Below are positions 1-6,403 of a DNA stretch of 7,168 nt, piece after piece (position 1 is the first letter of the stretch; each line of letters starts with the position of its first letter). Where the stretch lies: contig CALMMI010000523.1 in the NCBI GenBank assembly GCA_937868245.1, positions 1-7,168 of the forward strand, written 5' to 3'. The DNA is from an uncultured Ignavibacteria bacterium (GTDB lineage: Bacteria > Bacteroidota > Ignavibacteria > Kapaibacteriales > UBA961). The notes under the pieces were generated by a model, which had not been told where the DNA came from, searched no databases, and saw only the letters and a list, made by a program, of their open reading frames with translations. Made by a program: the position numbers and the translations under genes.

Positions 1-47
1 TCAGCAAAATAATGCAATGACATAGATTTAGAATGTTGACGCTTGTC

Positions 48-145
48 ATCCTGAACTTGATTCAGGATCTCCGTTGCTGTTTGGTCGTGCATATTCGGAC
101 GTGCTATTTCCCCGTTATAGCGGAGATGCTGAATCAAGTTCAGCA
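48..145. repeat. Nested inverted repeat, two facing hairpins (dispersed-repeat type)
   Basis: Two copies of a short palindromic unit face each other. Positions 51-73 and the reverse complement of 121-143 agree at 22 of 23 bases, separated by 47 bases. Each copy is itself a hairpin: ATCCTGAA (48-55) pairs with TTCAGGAT (61-68) around a 5-base loop, and TGCTGAA (127-133) pairs with TTCAGCA (139-145) around a 5-base loop. Similar matches continue loosely outward to about 44 and 150. From memory, units of the GTCATCCTGAA...TTCAGGATCTC kind are scattered in many copies in bacterial genomes, including Bacteroidota, so this is probably a non-coding dispersed repeat. It lies downstream of the moaD-like gene and could also end its transcript, but no T-run follows on the minus strand. 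No gene is visible in positions 1-236. Confidence 0.8.
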
Positions 146-185
146 AGACAGGGCGTATATTTTATTAACAAATTAGTGAGATGTC

Positions 186-207
186 ATTCAGTAGGAGTCT
201 TCTGAAT
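186..207. repeat. Small imperfect hairpin downstream of the moaD-like gene
   Basis: ATTCAG (186-191) pairs with CTGAAT (202-207); after one T-T mismatch the stem continues with two or three more pairs around a tiny loop. It begins 30 bases past the moaD-like stop codon. No T-tract follows on the minus strand, so it is a poor intrinsic terminator by the usual rules. It shares the TTCAG/CTGAA theme with the repeat at 48-145 and may be a fragment of a dispersed repeat. Function is unknown. Confidence 0.35.
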
Positions 208-236
208 AACTGCTTATGTATAATGAGTATAGTAAG

Positions 237-470
237 TTACCCGCCGGAAAACGGAGGAATAAGTGCAACCGTGTCACCATCTTGGAATCCCACTTCCTGT
301 CCGCTGATTTTTTTATTGACGGCTATTGCAAACTTTGTGTTCATAAGGTGAGGATAGTGGAACTCAATATAGTCACGTAGCTCCGTAGTATTTGTAATCC
401 CATTTAGCTCGATTTCAGTTTTTCTTGCATGTTCAGCTATGTTGCCGAAAAAGAGGAGTTTGATTTTCAT
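237..470 (-). CDS. moaD: MoaD-like molybdopterin synthase sulfur carrier subunit
   Basis: A 77-residue protein of the ThiS/MoaD beta-grasp fold, the usual length for MoaD (about 75-85). It opens with a hydrophobic strand (KIKLLFFGNIAE), has the central AVNKK segment (about 49-53), then DGDTVALIPPFSGG at the C-terminus. The terminal Gly-Gly preceded by IPP is the MoaD pattern; in the family this tail is adenylated by a MoeB-type enzyme, converted to a thiocarboxylate, and donates sulfur to cyclic pyranopterin phosphate within MoaE to make molybdopterin in the cytoplasm. ThiS and CysO are related alternatives, but ThiS rarely has the IPP-x-SGG ending. The start at 470 is the first ATG; no good Shine-Dalgarno lies at normal distance (a GAAGAG is too far upstream), so translation may be coupled to the M50 gene, which ends only 24 bases before. 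No moaE, moaA or moeB is in the window. Confidence 0.85.
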   Translation of the reverse strand: MKIKLLFFGNIAEHARKTEIELNGITNTTELRDYIEFHYPHLMNTKFAIAVNKKISGQEVGFQDGDTVALIPPFSGG

Positions 471-494
471 AGTGCTTTGGTTGTACTCTTCAAT

Positions 495-1436
495 TTATAC
501 TGTTATATGAGCTATAATAAGAGCAGCAAATGCACCGATAAAAGTTACAAGCCAAACAGTTGTAAAGAGTAATTTCAATGGTATTGACATTGATGTATCA
601 TTGCTCTTTAAACAAAGACCATGTATGAGTGCATCAAGCTGCTTTTCGTATTTGGACACTTTATAAGTGTGCAGTGGTACACTGTTAAATTGTTCCTTAG
701 TAATTATTATTTGATCGCGAATTTGCCAATATTCTTTGTTTGTTAACTCGTCGTATTGTTTATTGTAATCAATTCCTTTTTCTTCAAGTCTCTGTTTGAT
801 TTTTTTATTTTGCGACCTCGCAATAAAATATCCGGGTATCATTAGCGGGAACATAAGTAATAAATATATCTTGAAATAAAAAGCAATCACAGCCATTACA
901 ATACCCGAAATGATATAAAAGGTTATTTTCAGGGTTTCTTTTGTACTGAAGAACAATGTTTCCATCAGTCTCCCGCCATCTAACGGATTAAAGGGCAACA
1001 AGTTAAATACATTTATATATATTAATGTTTCAGCTACGTATTTCATTAACGGAGTTCCTTCGTCCATATTCCAAAACAGCAATGCAATTCCTGCAATTAT
1101 TCCCGGAACAGGACCTGCCAAAATCATAACCGACTTTTCCTTAGCTGTTGCCTTCAGCTTTGTACCTGAAACAAATGCACCCATAAACGGAACGAAAAAC
1201 ATCTTTACGTCGTTATAACCGTATAACTTCATCGCAAGAAAATGTCCTAATTCATGTACAAATATTACTCCTATCAATACGAATATTCGCTCCAAATCCA
1301 TCTTGAATAATAGCAAATAAACAGCAAAGTATAGTATAACACTTCCAAGTGACTTCTTTATAGAACTTGCATCATTTTCCAATATCGGTTTATCGGGAAA
1401 GTTCTCTGCTTCATCTGCTGTAATTTCTGTAGTCAT
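495..1436 (-). CDS. M50-family site-2-protease-like membrane metalloprotease
   Basis: A 313-residue integral membrane protein. HELGH at residues 61-65 is the HExxH zinc motif (catalytic Glu62, zinc-binding His61 and His65) inside a hydrophobic helix, and NPLDGGR at 150-156 supplies the third zinc ligand, Asp153. An AGPVPG segment (107-112) sits at the start of the next helix. Together these are the hallmarks of M50 proteases, which cut membrane-embedded or near-membrane substrates. Hydrophobic stretches lie near 31-45, 51-70, 104-122, 135-148, 172-206 and 287-309. There is no PDZ or CBS domain; instead a charged soluble stretch of about 80 residues (207-285) separates the core from the last helix. 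The residues before about 30 are acidic and hydrophilic. The substrate is unknown. It reads directly into the moaD-like gene 24 bases on, so the two are probably cotranscribed. The start is ATG at 1436; the upstream AGAG is very close and weak. Confidence 0.88.
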   Translation of the reverse strand: MTTEITADEAENFPDKPILENDASSIKKSLGSVILYFAVYLLLFKMDLERIFVLIGVIFVHELGHFLAMKLYGYNDVKMFFVPFMGAFVSGTKLKATAKEKSVMILAGPVPGIIAGIALLFWNMDEGTPLMKYVAETLIYINVFNLLPFNPLDGGRLMETLFFSTKETLKITFYIISGIVMAVIAFYFKIYLLLMFPLMIPGYFIARSQNKKIKQRLEEKGIDYNKQYDELTNKEYWQIRDQIIITKEQFNSVPLHTYKVSKYEKQLDALIHGLCLKSNDTSMSIPLKLLFTTVWLVTFIGAFAALIIAHITV

Positions 1437-1479
1437 ATCTCTATAGTTCTGTGAAAAAAATGTTTTTGGAACAATTTAC

Positions 1480-1505
1480 CAAAAATACCGGACATTTACA
1501 GTCAA
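1480..1505 (-). promoter_or_regulatory. Possible promoter of the M50-moaD pair
   Basis: Read on the minus strand, TATTTTTG (1487-1480) matches the Bacteroidota -7 consensus TAnnTTTG exactly, with a TTGACT (1505-1500) 12 bases upstream. That spacing is shorter than usual for the group's -33 TTTG element, which weakens the call. Transcription would begin roughly 35-40 bases before the M50 start codon at 1436. It is a pattern match in an AT-rich gap and could be chance. Confidence 0.25.
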
Positions 1506-1541
1506 TTCTTTTATTACAAATGACTGCCTTATAAGTATGTT

Positions 1542-1581
1542 AACAGAATGGCAGTTGTAACAACTATCATTCTGTTTTTTT
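1542..1581 (+). terminator. Terminator-like hairpin with T-tract on the plus strand
   Basis: AACAGAATG (1542-1550) pairs perfectly with CATTCTGTT (1568-1576); after a two-base interruption (one G-T wobble, one mismatch) AGTTG (1553-1557) pairs with CAACT (1561-1565) around a 3-base loop. Seven T's (1575-1581) follow at the 3' side on the plus strand, the classic intrinsic terminator layout. No plus-strand gene precedes it. Read on the minus strand it sits about 57 bases past the end of the DUF6629-type gene, but there it is followed by AACATACTTAT rather than a T-run, so it would be a weak terminator for that gene. It may serve both directions or end an antisense or small RNA. Confidence 0.6.
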
Positions 1582-1632
1582 ATATAACATTCTAACACAC
1601 TTTGGGTTAAATACGTTTATTGTTACCATATT

Positions 1633-2331
1633 CTATTTTTGATTGACTAAAAATTGCATCCCTCCTACAACCCGAGAGCGGGATTCAACTTTTATTTTCT
1701 TAACTTCATACATTATCGCAAGCACCACCAAACTAATTACCGTAGCAAAGAAACACCACACCGAAATAATATAGTCTTCATAAAACAATCTGGTTATGCA
1801 ATAGGAAATAAGTATTGCAGCTCCTAATATTTTCATTTTCTTAATACTCGAAACAAACGGCGGTAATATTGTTGCAACAATATACAACAATCCGCCCGAG
1901 AATTGAAATGCAAGCGGATAGTCCTGTATGTAGGATACATGGTAACCTACTATTTTTGCATCTACAGGATTTGCTATCATACAATAGGCTAAATAGAGTG
2001 AAACAAGCGACCCTATCCCCACAAATAATCTAAGTATCTTTTTTTTCTTACTGTTCTTTTCCAGAATATATATGGACAATGGTATCCAGGTGGGCCACAC
2101 AATTTGGGCGAATATCAAAAATATATACATCGTAATGTATTTTAACGGTGCATACGCCGGATCGGAAAGTGCCAGCCACAAAAATCCCTCGGATATTTGT
2201 TGAATACAAAATATGAGGGGAATGCTCGCAAACACGAGTTGTTGATAAGACTGGACTTTTCTAACTGTAGCATAACTTATAACCGCAAGAGCTGCACCCG
2301 CTCCAAAACTGGCTGTAGCAGAAAAGCACAT
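1633..2331 (-). CDS. DUF6629-type seven-helix membrane protein, function unknown
   Basis: A 232-residue, strongly hydrophobic protein with about seven membrane helices (near 8-22, 31-55, 64-90, 98-119, 140-161, 167-182, 189-208) and a basic C-terminal tail from about 210. The N-terminus MCFSATASF, the QQISEGFLWL motif (44-53), the WPTW stretch (79-82) and SVWCFFA (190-196) are the conserved landmarks I associate with the uncharacterised DUF6629 family. The conserved Cys2 and the Gln-Gln/Glu within a helix are suggestive of a functional site, but no reaction or ligand is known to me. The ATG at 2331 is chosen because the protein opens with the family's MCFSATASF signature immediately. No Shine-Dalgarno is evident. 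It is separated by 186 bases from the gene upstream and 196 from the gene downstream, so it is probably transcribed alone. The upstream gap (2332-2517) shows no clear promoter; TTATTTTG around 2390-2397 is one base off the TAnnTTTG pattern. Confidence 0.75.
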   Translation of the reverse strand: MCFSATASFGAGAALAVISYATVRKVQSYQQLVFASIPLIFCIQQISEGFLWLALSDPAYAPLKYITMYIFLIFAQIVWPTWIPLSIYILEKNSKKKKILRLFVGIGSLVSLYLAYCMIANPVDAKIVGYHVSYIQDYPLAFQFSGGLLYIVATILPPFVSSIKKMKILGAAILISYCITRLFYEDYIISVWCFFATVISLVVLAIMYEVKKIKVESRSRVVGGMQFLVNQK

Positions 2332-2517
2332 AAGAGTTTAGAATGTTTGGAAATAGAAAATCCCGAATAGTTTTTGCTTATGACTACCGCAAAATAAAGA
2401 TTAATACGGTTTTATTCACAGGATTTTTTTAACTACTATTTACCTTATGCACGAAATTAGTTTTGTATGTGCTTCTACCCTATGATTGCAACAGGAAACC
2501 GGTAATGAACTGAACTC

Positions 2518-5500
2518 CTAATGTCTGACCACAATAGGAATTACAAAACTGTTTCCACCTACAACACCGCGTACAAAATACATTCCACTGTGTAATGAGC
2601 CTGTTTCGATGCGTAGTTTGGATGCCTCGCGTGTAATTGATGCACCTGTTGAACGCCCTAATACATCCGTTATTTCGCTGATAATCACATCGTGGTTTCC
2701 GCTAACGGACAGTTCCGTGCATTCATCCGCAGGGTTTGGACTAAAGTACAAATTCAGTTCCCGCGCCAAATCTTCTTGAACCCCTGTTTTATCAATACCT
2801 TCACCGGATAAAGCAACCTGCAATGCGGAGGTACTTCCAACAATATCAATCGATAGCAGCGCATTTGTTTTACCAAGTCGAACGGGTGCAAATTGGAGCG
2901 TTACCATCCTGCTTTCCCCTTCACTAAGGGTAAATCCCCCGCCTCCTGCCAATATACTGAACTGTGTGGCATCAAGGGTTAGTTTGATATCCGTTATTGT
3001 CACTGGCGAGGTGCTGATATTCTTTATCAAAGCGGGAATAATTGTATCCTTGTGGTTGTTCACTATCACTCTTCCGAAATCAATATCATTCGACAGTACT
3101 ACACCGGAAGCAAGTCCTTCGCCGGTAATCGTCACACTAAAAACCTGCCCTGATACATATACTTCTGCAGCAGCAATCCGTTTCCCTATTGCCGATGGAG
3201 CGAAATGCACTTCCACCGTCTTGCTCGAATTCATATCCAACACAAACCCTGAAAATACCGACAATGAAAAATCAGAAGCATTAGCTCCCGTAAGCCTGAT
3301 ACTGTCAACCACCACCGAGTACAATTTGTTTTTGTTAACAATAAACTGCTTCACTACCGTATCGCGAAACGCTCCCACTTCTACTTTTCCGCAGTTAACT
3401 GTAAAACCTTCTATATTTGAAGGAAAAATCTGCCAGTTTGAATTGGAAACGACCTGTTGGATTTCAGTAGAATCCACATCCCAAATACGAATAGTACTGT
3501 CCATACTTCGTGTAATTACCCGCCTTCCTTCCGGACTAAAACCTACACCCAAAACAGGTTTGGTATGCCCTATCAGTACTCGCAACAGGTTACCGGATTC
3601 CACCTCCCAAACTTTAGCAGTGTTATCGTTTCCTGCTGCTGCAATTAACTTTCCGTTCGGACTAAAGCACACCTCGTTAACTGCTGAGCCAAAGTCGAAA
3701 ATACGCTTTACCGAACCGTTTGATGTACTCCACACACGTACTGTTTTGTCAACACTACCAGTTCCAACATAGCGGTCTTCGGCTGACCATGCAACGGTCG
3801 TTACGCTTCCTGTATGCCCTTGTAAACGATGTAAAAAGCTCAGAACCGTATTAAAAATCAGTGCTGTGGAATCTCCTCCTGCGCTAATTAGCCTTTCACC
3901 CGACGAACTCCATTTGCAATCGTTGATTGTGCCGCCGTGAATGCCTATTGATTTAGCAAGTAGTGCTGGAAATGCATTTTCTTCCCCAAGATTCCAGAGC
4001 CGTAGCGAGTCACCCCCGCCGGCTGCACCTTTATGAATGCCTACCACTATATCTTTGGTAGGATTCCATTTGTGCATCTTGAACACACGCAAGCTGTCTG
4101 CTCCAGCATCTCCGTAGGGGTCTTCCAAACGGCGGATTAGGAAGGCATCATTGTCTAAAATTCTGCCGTCGCGAGTTAGTATCCTGTCATTTTTGGGATT
4201 CCATGTCTCGAATAAACCGTAGTTGGAATTGATAAACGTACCTTTTGAAGTTAACGTTGTAATTTTGTTATTATGGTACTCAAGCATGACTATATTGCTG
4301 TCGGTATTCCATGCAACTCTTGTAACACTATCATCAGTAGGACCAAAGGGAAATTGTAGTAAACCTGTTTCTGAATAATAGATTCCTGCAGCGCGGTTAT
4401 AGAATCCTCTGTAATTATTTATGAGGATTTTTTCTCCTGAACCGTTCCATGCATAATTAAGACATTTTGGGAAGATTGTAATTTTAGGAGCAGAATTAGC
4501 AATACGCAACTGCGTAATCCGAAGTAAACAGCTGTCAGATGGTGTGAACGGAACTTTCCAGGGGTAATGAAGTCCGTTGGCTTTTTCTGCGAGGACAATC
4601 CAGGTATCACCATCATTTAATGAATATTCTATTTTAACCGTATCTTCCCGCAATATTCCCTGCCATTGAATATCCACAGAGTCACCTACCCCGAAGCGTT
4701 CGCCGCCATTGGGTCTTACAATTGCCAGTGAGCGGGCAGAAGGACGTTTGGAAGGATAGCCTCCCGAAACGGATATTACATACGGGTTACACCCATCATG
4801 ATTAAACGTTACCGTACCGAACGAATACCCACTGTCAGCAGGCATAAATCCTACTACAATTGTTCGTTGCTCCCCTGCTTTTAGAGTAAACGGAGGAATT
4901 GAACCTCCATAATTTACAATACCAAACCGTGGATCGGACGACATAACATTATTTATTGTAATTGAGTCGTTTGTAGGAGCTGTTATCACCACCGACTTAC
5001 CTAAGCTTGCACCGGGCTTAACCCCGCCATAACTGATGATATCCGTAGAATATCCCAACGTTTTTCTAAGTGTTTTTGGTGCAGTATAGTACACTGTTTG
5101 TGAAATACTTGGTGAATTGAGTACCAGTTTCAGTTCGCCGCTGTTGGCACATGTTGTTGTATCCCGCCAGAACAGTTCGCATGGCTTGCCGCCTTGAATT
5201 TTCTGCTGCAAACCGAGAGCATATTCCCGAACATCGTTAATATTAAAAACAGAGGCAATGTACTCACCGTCTGTAGCATCGCAAATTGCTTTCAATGAGG
5301 ATGAAATCCCATTCGGATCGGCTTGCGACGGACTCAGCATAATTGTTATAAGGGTAATACCATATTTATGGCATGTATCGATGCATCTATCCAGGTCAGG
5401 TTTCGAGAGTGCGCCCCATTTACCGTCGGTAATAATAACTGCATAGCGTTTGTACCTTCCGTTTTTGATTATATTGAGCGCACCTGCTTGATCATTCAGC

Positions 5501-5997
5501 AATTGTTCTTTGTAATTATTACCACCTTGCGCCACATAACCTCCCAGAGAAGCAATTACTTCCTGCTTGTTTCCACTTAAATCGTGCAATATAATTGCTC
5601 TTGAATCAGCTGATTGAAGTGCCAGTTCCGAAGGAGGTATTATTGTTGCATTGCATAAAGTGCGGGTAAATTCAACGGCTAAATCAGAAGGCGGTGCTGA
5701 TCTTGAATCGCCTGATACCATCGAATTTGATGCATCCAAACTAATAACTAATGAAATCTGTTCGGTTTTCGATGAGGTGCATGATAGTGAATCTACCGTA
5801 AACGGCATGGAATTTACCGAAAGAAGGAAATCGCTTGAATTTAGATTGCCAAGCAGGTTGTTATTGCTGTCGAAGGCATAAAACAGCGTTTTGATAACGG
5901 GGTATGCACTGGTATCGATACCTACAATGTTTAGTGTTTGCGCGTGTAACCCGAATGTTGAAAGGAGAAAAAGTACAGCGGTAATTATCGATTTCAT
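2518..5997 (-). CDS. Secreted VWA / WD40 / ASH-repeat protein with T9SS sorting domain
   Basis: A 1159-residue exported protein. Residues 1-19 form a signal peptide (MKS, then a hydrophobic core ending at LHAQ). A von Willebrand A domain spans about 82-265, with the metal-binding DASNS at 88-92 (the DxSxS form) and ITDG at 189-192. An ASH/choice-of-anchor D-like module follows (about 311-412; FGIVNYGG, GFMPADSGYSFGTVTF), then a short Ig-like piece at 424-496 (RPNGGERFGVGDSVDIQW, YSLNDGDTW). A WD40 beta-propeller covers about 512-842: roughly eight units, the first four degenerate and the last four typical (GHTGSV...VRVW, GHTKPV...IRIWD). Two more ASH-like modules (about 860-960 and 965-1067; HFAPSAIGKR, QFAPVRLGK) precede a C-terminal T9SS type A sorting domain at 1082-1157 (YFSPNPA, DVLGR, LHSGMYFVR). 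By family knowledge it would cross the outer membrane by type IX secretion and be surface-attached or released. The partner is unknown; VWA and WD40 both suggest protein binding. It stands alone in its transcription unit. Confidence 0.88.
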   Translation of the reverse strand: MKSIITAVLFLLSTFGLHAQTLNIVGIDTSAYPVIKTLFYAFDSNNNLLGNLNSSDFLLSVNSMPFTVDSLSCTSSKTEQISLVISLDASNSMVSGDSRSAPPSDLAVEFTRTLCNATIIPPSELALQSADSRAIILHDLSGNKQEVIASLGGYVAQGGNNYKEQLLNDQAGALNIIKNGRYKRYAVIITDGKWGALSKPDLDRCIDTCHKYGITLITIMLSPSQADPNGISSSLKAICDATDGEYIASVFNINDVREYALGLQQKIQGGKPCELFWRDTTTCANSGELKLVLNSPSISQTVYYTAPKTLRKTLGYSTDIISYGGVKPGASLGKSVVITAPTNDSITINNVMSSDPRFGIVNYGGSIPPFTLKAGEQRTIVVGFMPADSGYSFGTVTFNHDGCNPYVISVSGGYPSKRPSARSLAIVRPNGGERFGVGDSVDIQWQGILREDTVKIEYSLNDGDTWIVLAEKANGLHYPWKVPFTPSDSCLLRITQLRIANSAPKITIFPKCLNYAWNGSGEKILINNYRGFYNRAAGIYYSETGLLQFPFGPTDDSVTRVAWNTDSNIVMLEYHNNKITTLTSKGTFINSNYGLFETWNPKNDRILTRDGRILDNDAFLIRRLEDPYGDAGADSLRVFKMHKWNPTKDIVVGIHKGAAGGGDSLRLWNLGEENAFPALLAKSIGIHGGTINDCKWSSSGERLISAGGDSTALIFNTVLSFLHRLQGHTGSVTTVAWSAEDRYVGTGSVDKTVRVWSTSNGSVKRIFDFGSAVNEVCFSPNGKLIAAAGNDNTAKVWEVESGNLLRVLIGHTKPVLGVGFSPEGRRVITRSMDSTIRIWDVDSTEIQQVVSNSNWQIFPSNIEGFTVNCGKVEVGAFRDTVVKQFIVNKNKLYSVVVDSIRLTGANASDFSLSVFSGFVLDMNSSKTVEVHFAPSAIGKRIAAAEVYVSGQVFSVTITGEGLASGVVLSNDIDFGRVIVNNHKDTIIPALIKNISTSPVTITDIKLTLDATQFSILAGGGGFTLSEGESRMVTLQFAPVRLGKTNALLSIDIVGSTSALQVALSGEGIDKTGVQEDLARELNLYFSPNPADECTELSVSGNHDVIISEITDVLGRSTGASITREASKLRIETGSLHSGMYFVRGVVGGNSFVIPIVVRH

Positions 5998-6003
5998 GAG
6001 TGT

Positions 6004-6007
6004 TCCT
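6004..6007 (-). promoter_or_regulatory. Ribosome binding site of the T9SS protein gene
   Basis: On the minus strand AGGA lies six bases before the ATG at 5997. It supports this start, which is also the one that gives an intact signal peptide beginning MKSIITAVLF. It is the only well-placed Shine-Dalgarno-like site among the starts in the window. Confidence 0.5.
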
Positions 6008-6095
6008 AATTGTTGTGAAAAGATGTGTACAAGAGTAACACATTTTAGGGGGAAACGTCACACGGGAGGGTATATAGATTTGAATAGGTCAGGTT

Positions 6096-6245
6096 GGTTG
6101 GTTTACCGCCATACAGTGAATAGTTATACTGTAGAGACACACCGTAGTGTGTCTCATGTACTGTGGAAACCTGCACACTTCTGAGACGCACTACGGTGCG
6201 TCTCTACTGTTTTATTGCAATATTACGCACGGCGGTACACAACCT
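6096..6245. repeat. Outer imperfect inverted repeat enclosing the central hairpins
   Basis: GGTTGGTTTACCGCC (6096-6110) matches the reverse complement of GGCGGTACACAACC (6231-6244) apart from one gap and one mismatch. The arms enclose the facing hairpins at 6131-6207. This may be one longer hairpin repeat into whose loop another repeat was inserted, or simply part of a larger cruciform; the sequence alone does not decide. Confidence 0.5.
6131..6207. repeat. Nested inverted repeat, two facing 9-bp hairpins
   Basis: The 26-base arms 6131-6156 and 6182-6207 are reverse complements with two mismatches, separated by 25 bases. Each arm is also a hairpin: GAGACACAC (6134-6142) pairs with GTGTGTCTC (6147-6155) around CGTA, and GAGACGCAC (6183-6191) pairs with GTGCGTCTC (6196-6204) around TACG. 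The two differences between arms are an A-T pair in one stem and a G-C pair in the other. From memory, GTAGAGAC...GTCTCTAC units occur as abundant dispersed repeats in various bacterial genomes. No transposase or coding gene is associated here. Confidence 0.85.
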
Positions 6246-6274
6246 ACATTTCCTTTCAAGCTTTATTATAGGTC

Positions 6275-6297
6275 AGGTCGGTTGCTACAACCGACCT
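6275..6297. repeat. Perfect 10-bp hairpin between rtcB and the T9SS protein gene
   Basis: AGGTCGGTTG (6275-6284) pairs perfectly with CAACCGACCT (6288-6297) around a 3-base loop (CTA). It lies 106 bases beyond the rtcB stop on the minus strand. Neither strand has a T-run after the stem (minus continues GACCTATAATAAAG, plus TCTTCCGAAG), so intrinsic termination is doubtful although the stem is strong. It overlaps the second copy of the 16-base direct repeat and is more likely a dispersed palindromic repeat. Confidence 0.7.
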
Positions 6298-6403
6298 TCT
6301 TCCGAAGCGACAATAAGGAAATATGGTTGTGTGTATATATTTAGATTAATAACATTGCATGACATAGAAGCCAACTACCGACCAGAACTATATTTTAAAA
6401 TCA

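Larger units (their letters stand above)
6085..6284 (+). repeat. 16-base direct repeat flanking the central hairpin block
   Basis: TAGGTCAGGTTGGTTG at 6085-6100 and TAGGTCAGGTCGGTTG at 6269-6284 differ at one base in 16 and have the same orientation, 168 bases apart. The copies bracket the inverted repeats at 6096-6245. The second copy runs into a perfect hairpin (6275-6297), while the first runs into the arm GGTTGGTTTACCGCC. They look like two members of one repeat family, one perhaps interrupted or degraded. Confidence 0.65.
5998..6403. other. Repeat-rich intergenic region between rtcB and the T9SS protein gene
   Basis: This 406-base gap has no credible gene. It holds, from left to right, the leader of the T9SS protein gene (about 5998-6080), a direct-repeat copy (6085-6100), an outer inverted-repeat arm (6096-6110), a pair of facing hairpins (6131-6207), the second outer arm (6231-6245), the other direct-repeat copy (6269-6284) which opens a perfect hairpin (6275-6297), and about 100 AT-rich bases up to the rtcB stop in which I see nothing. 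Short open frames here cross the palindromes and look accidental. Confidence 0.7.

Noticed and set aside
2332..2517. Riboswitch, terminator or tRNA in the gap before the DUF6629-type gene
   Set aside because: No strong stem, T-tract or cloverleaf was found; only AT-rich sequence with a near-match to a -7 element.
2966..3772. A 268-codon open frame on the plus strand
   Set aside because: It lies wholly antisense to the part of the T9SS protein gene that encodes WD40 and ASH-like modules, whose domains are clear. Its translation is a Ser/Thr/Leu-rich string with no recognisable motif.
5651..6061. Short open frames on both strands around the start of the T9SS protein gene
   Set aside because: They overlap the signal peptide and VWA coding region in other frames and show no domain or ribosome binding site.
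6131..6207. CRISPR array or insertion-sequence ends
   Set aside because: There are only two inverted arms, no regularly spaced direct repeats, no transposase gene and no target-site duplication that I can identify next to the arms.
6275..6297. Intrinsic terminator of rtcB
   Set aside because: The 10-bp stem is perfect but no T-run follows on either strand and it is 106 bases past the stop; called as a repeat instead.
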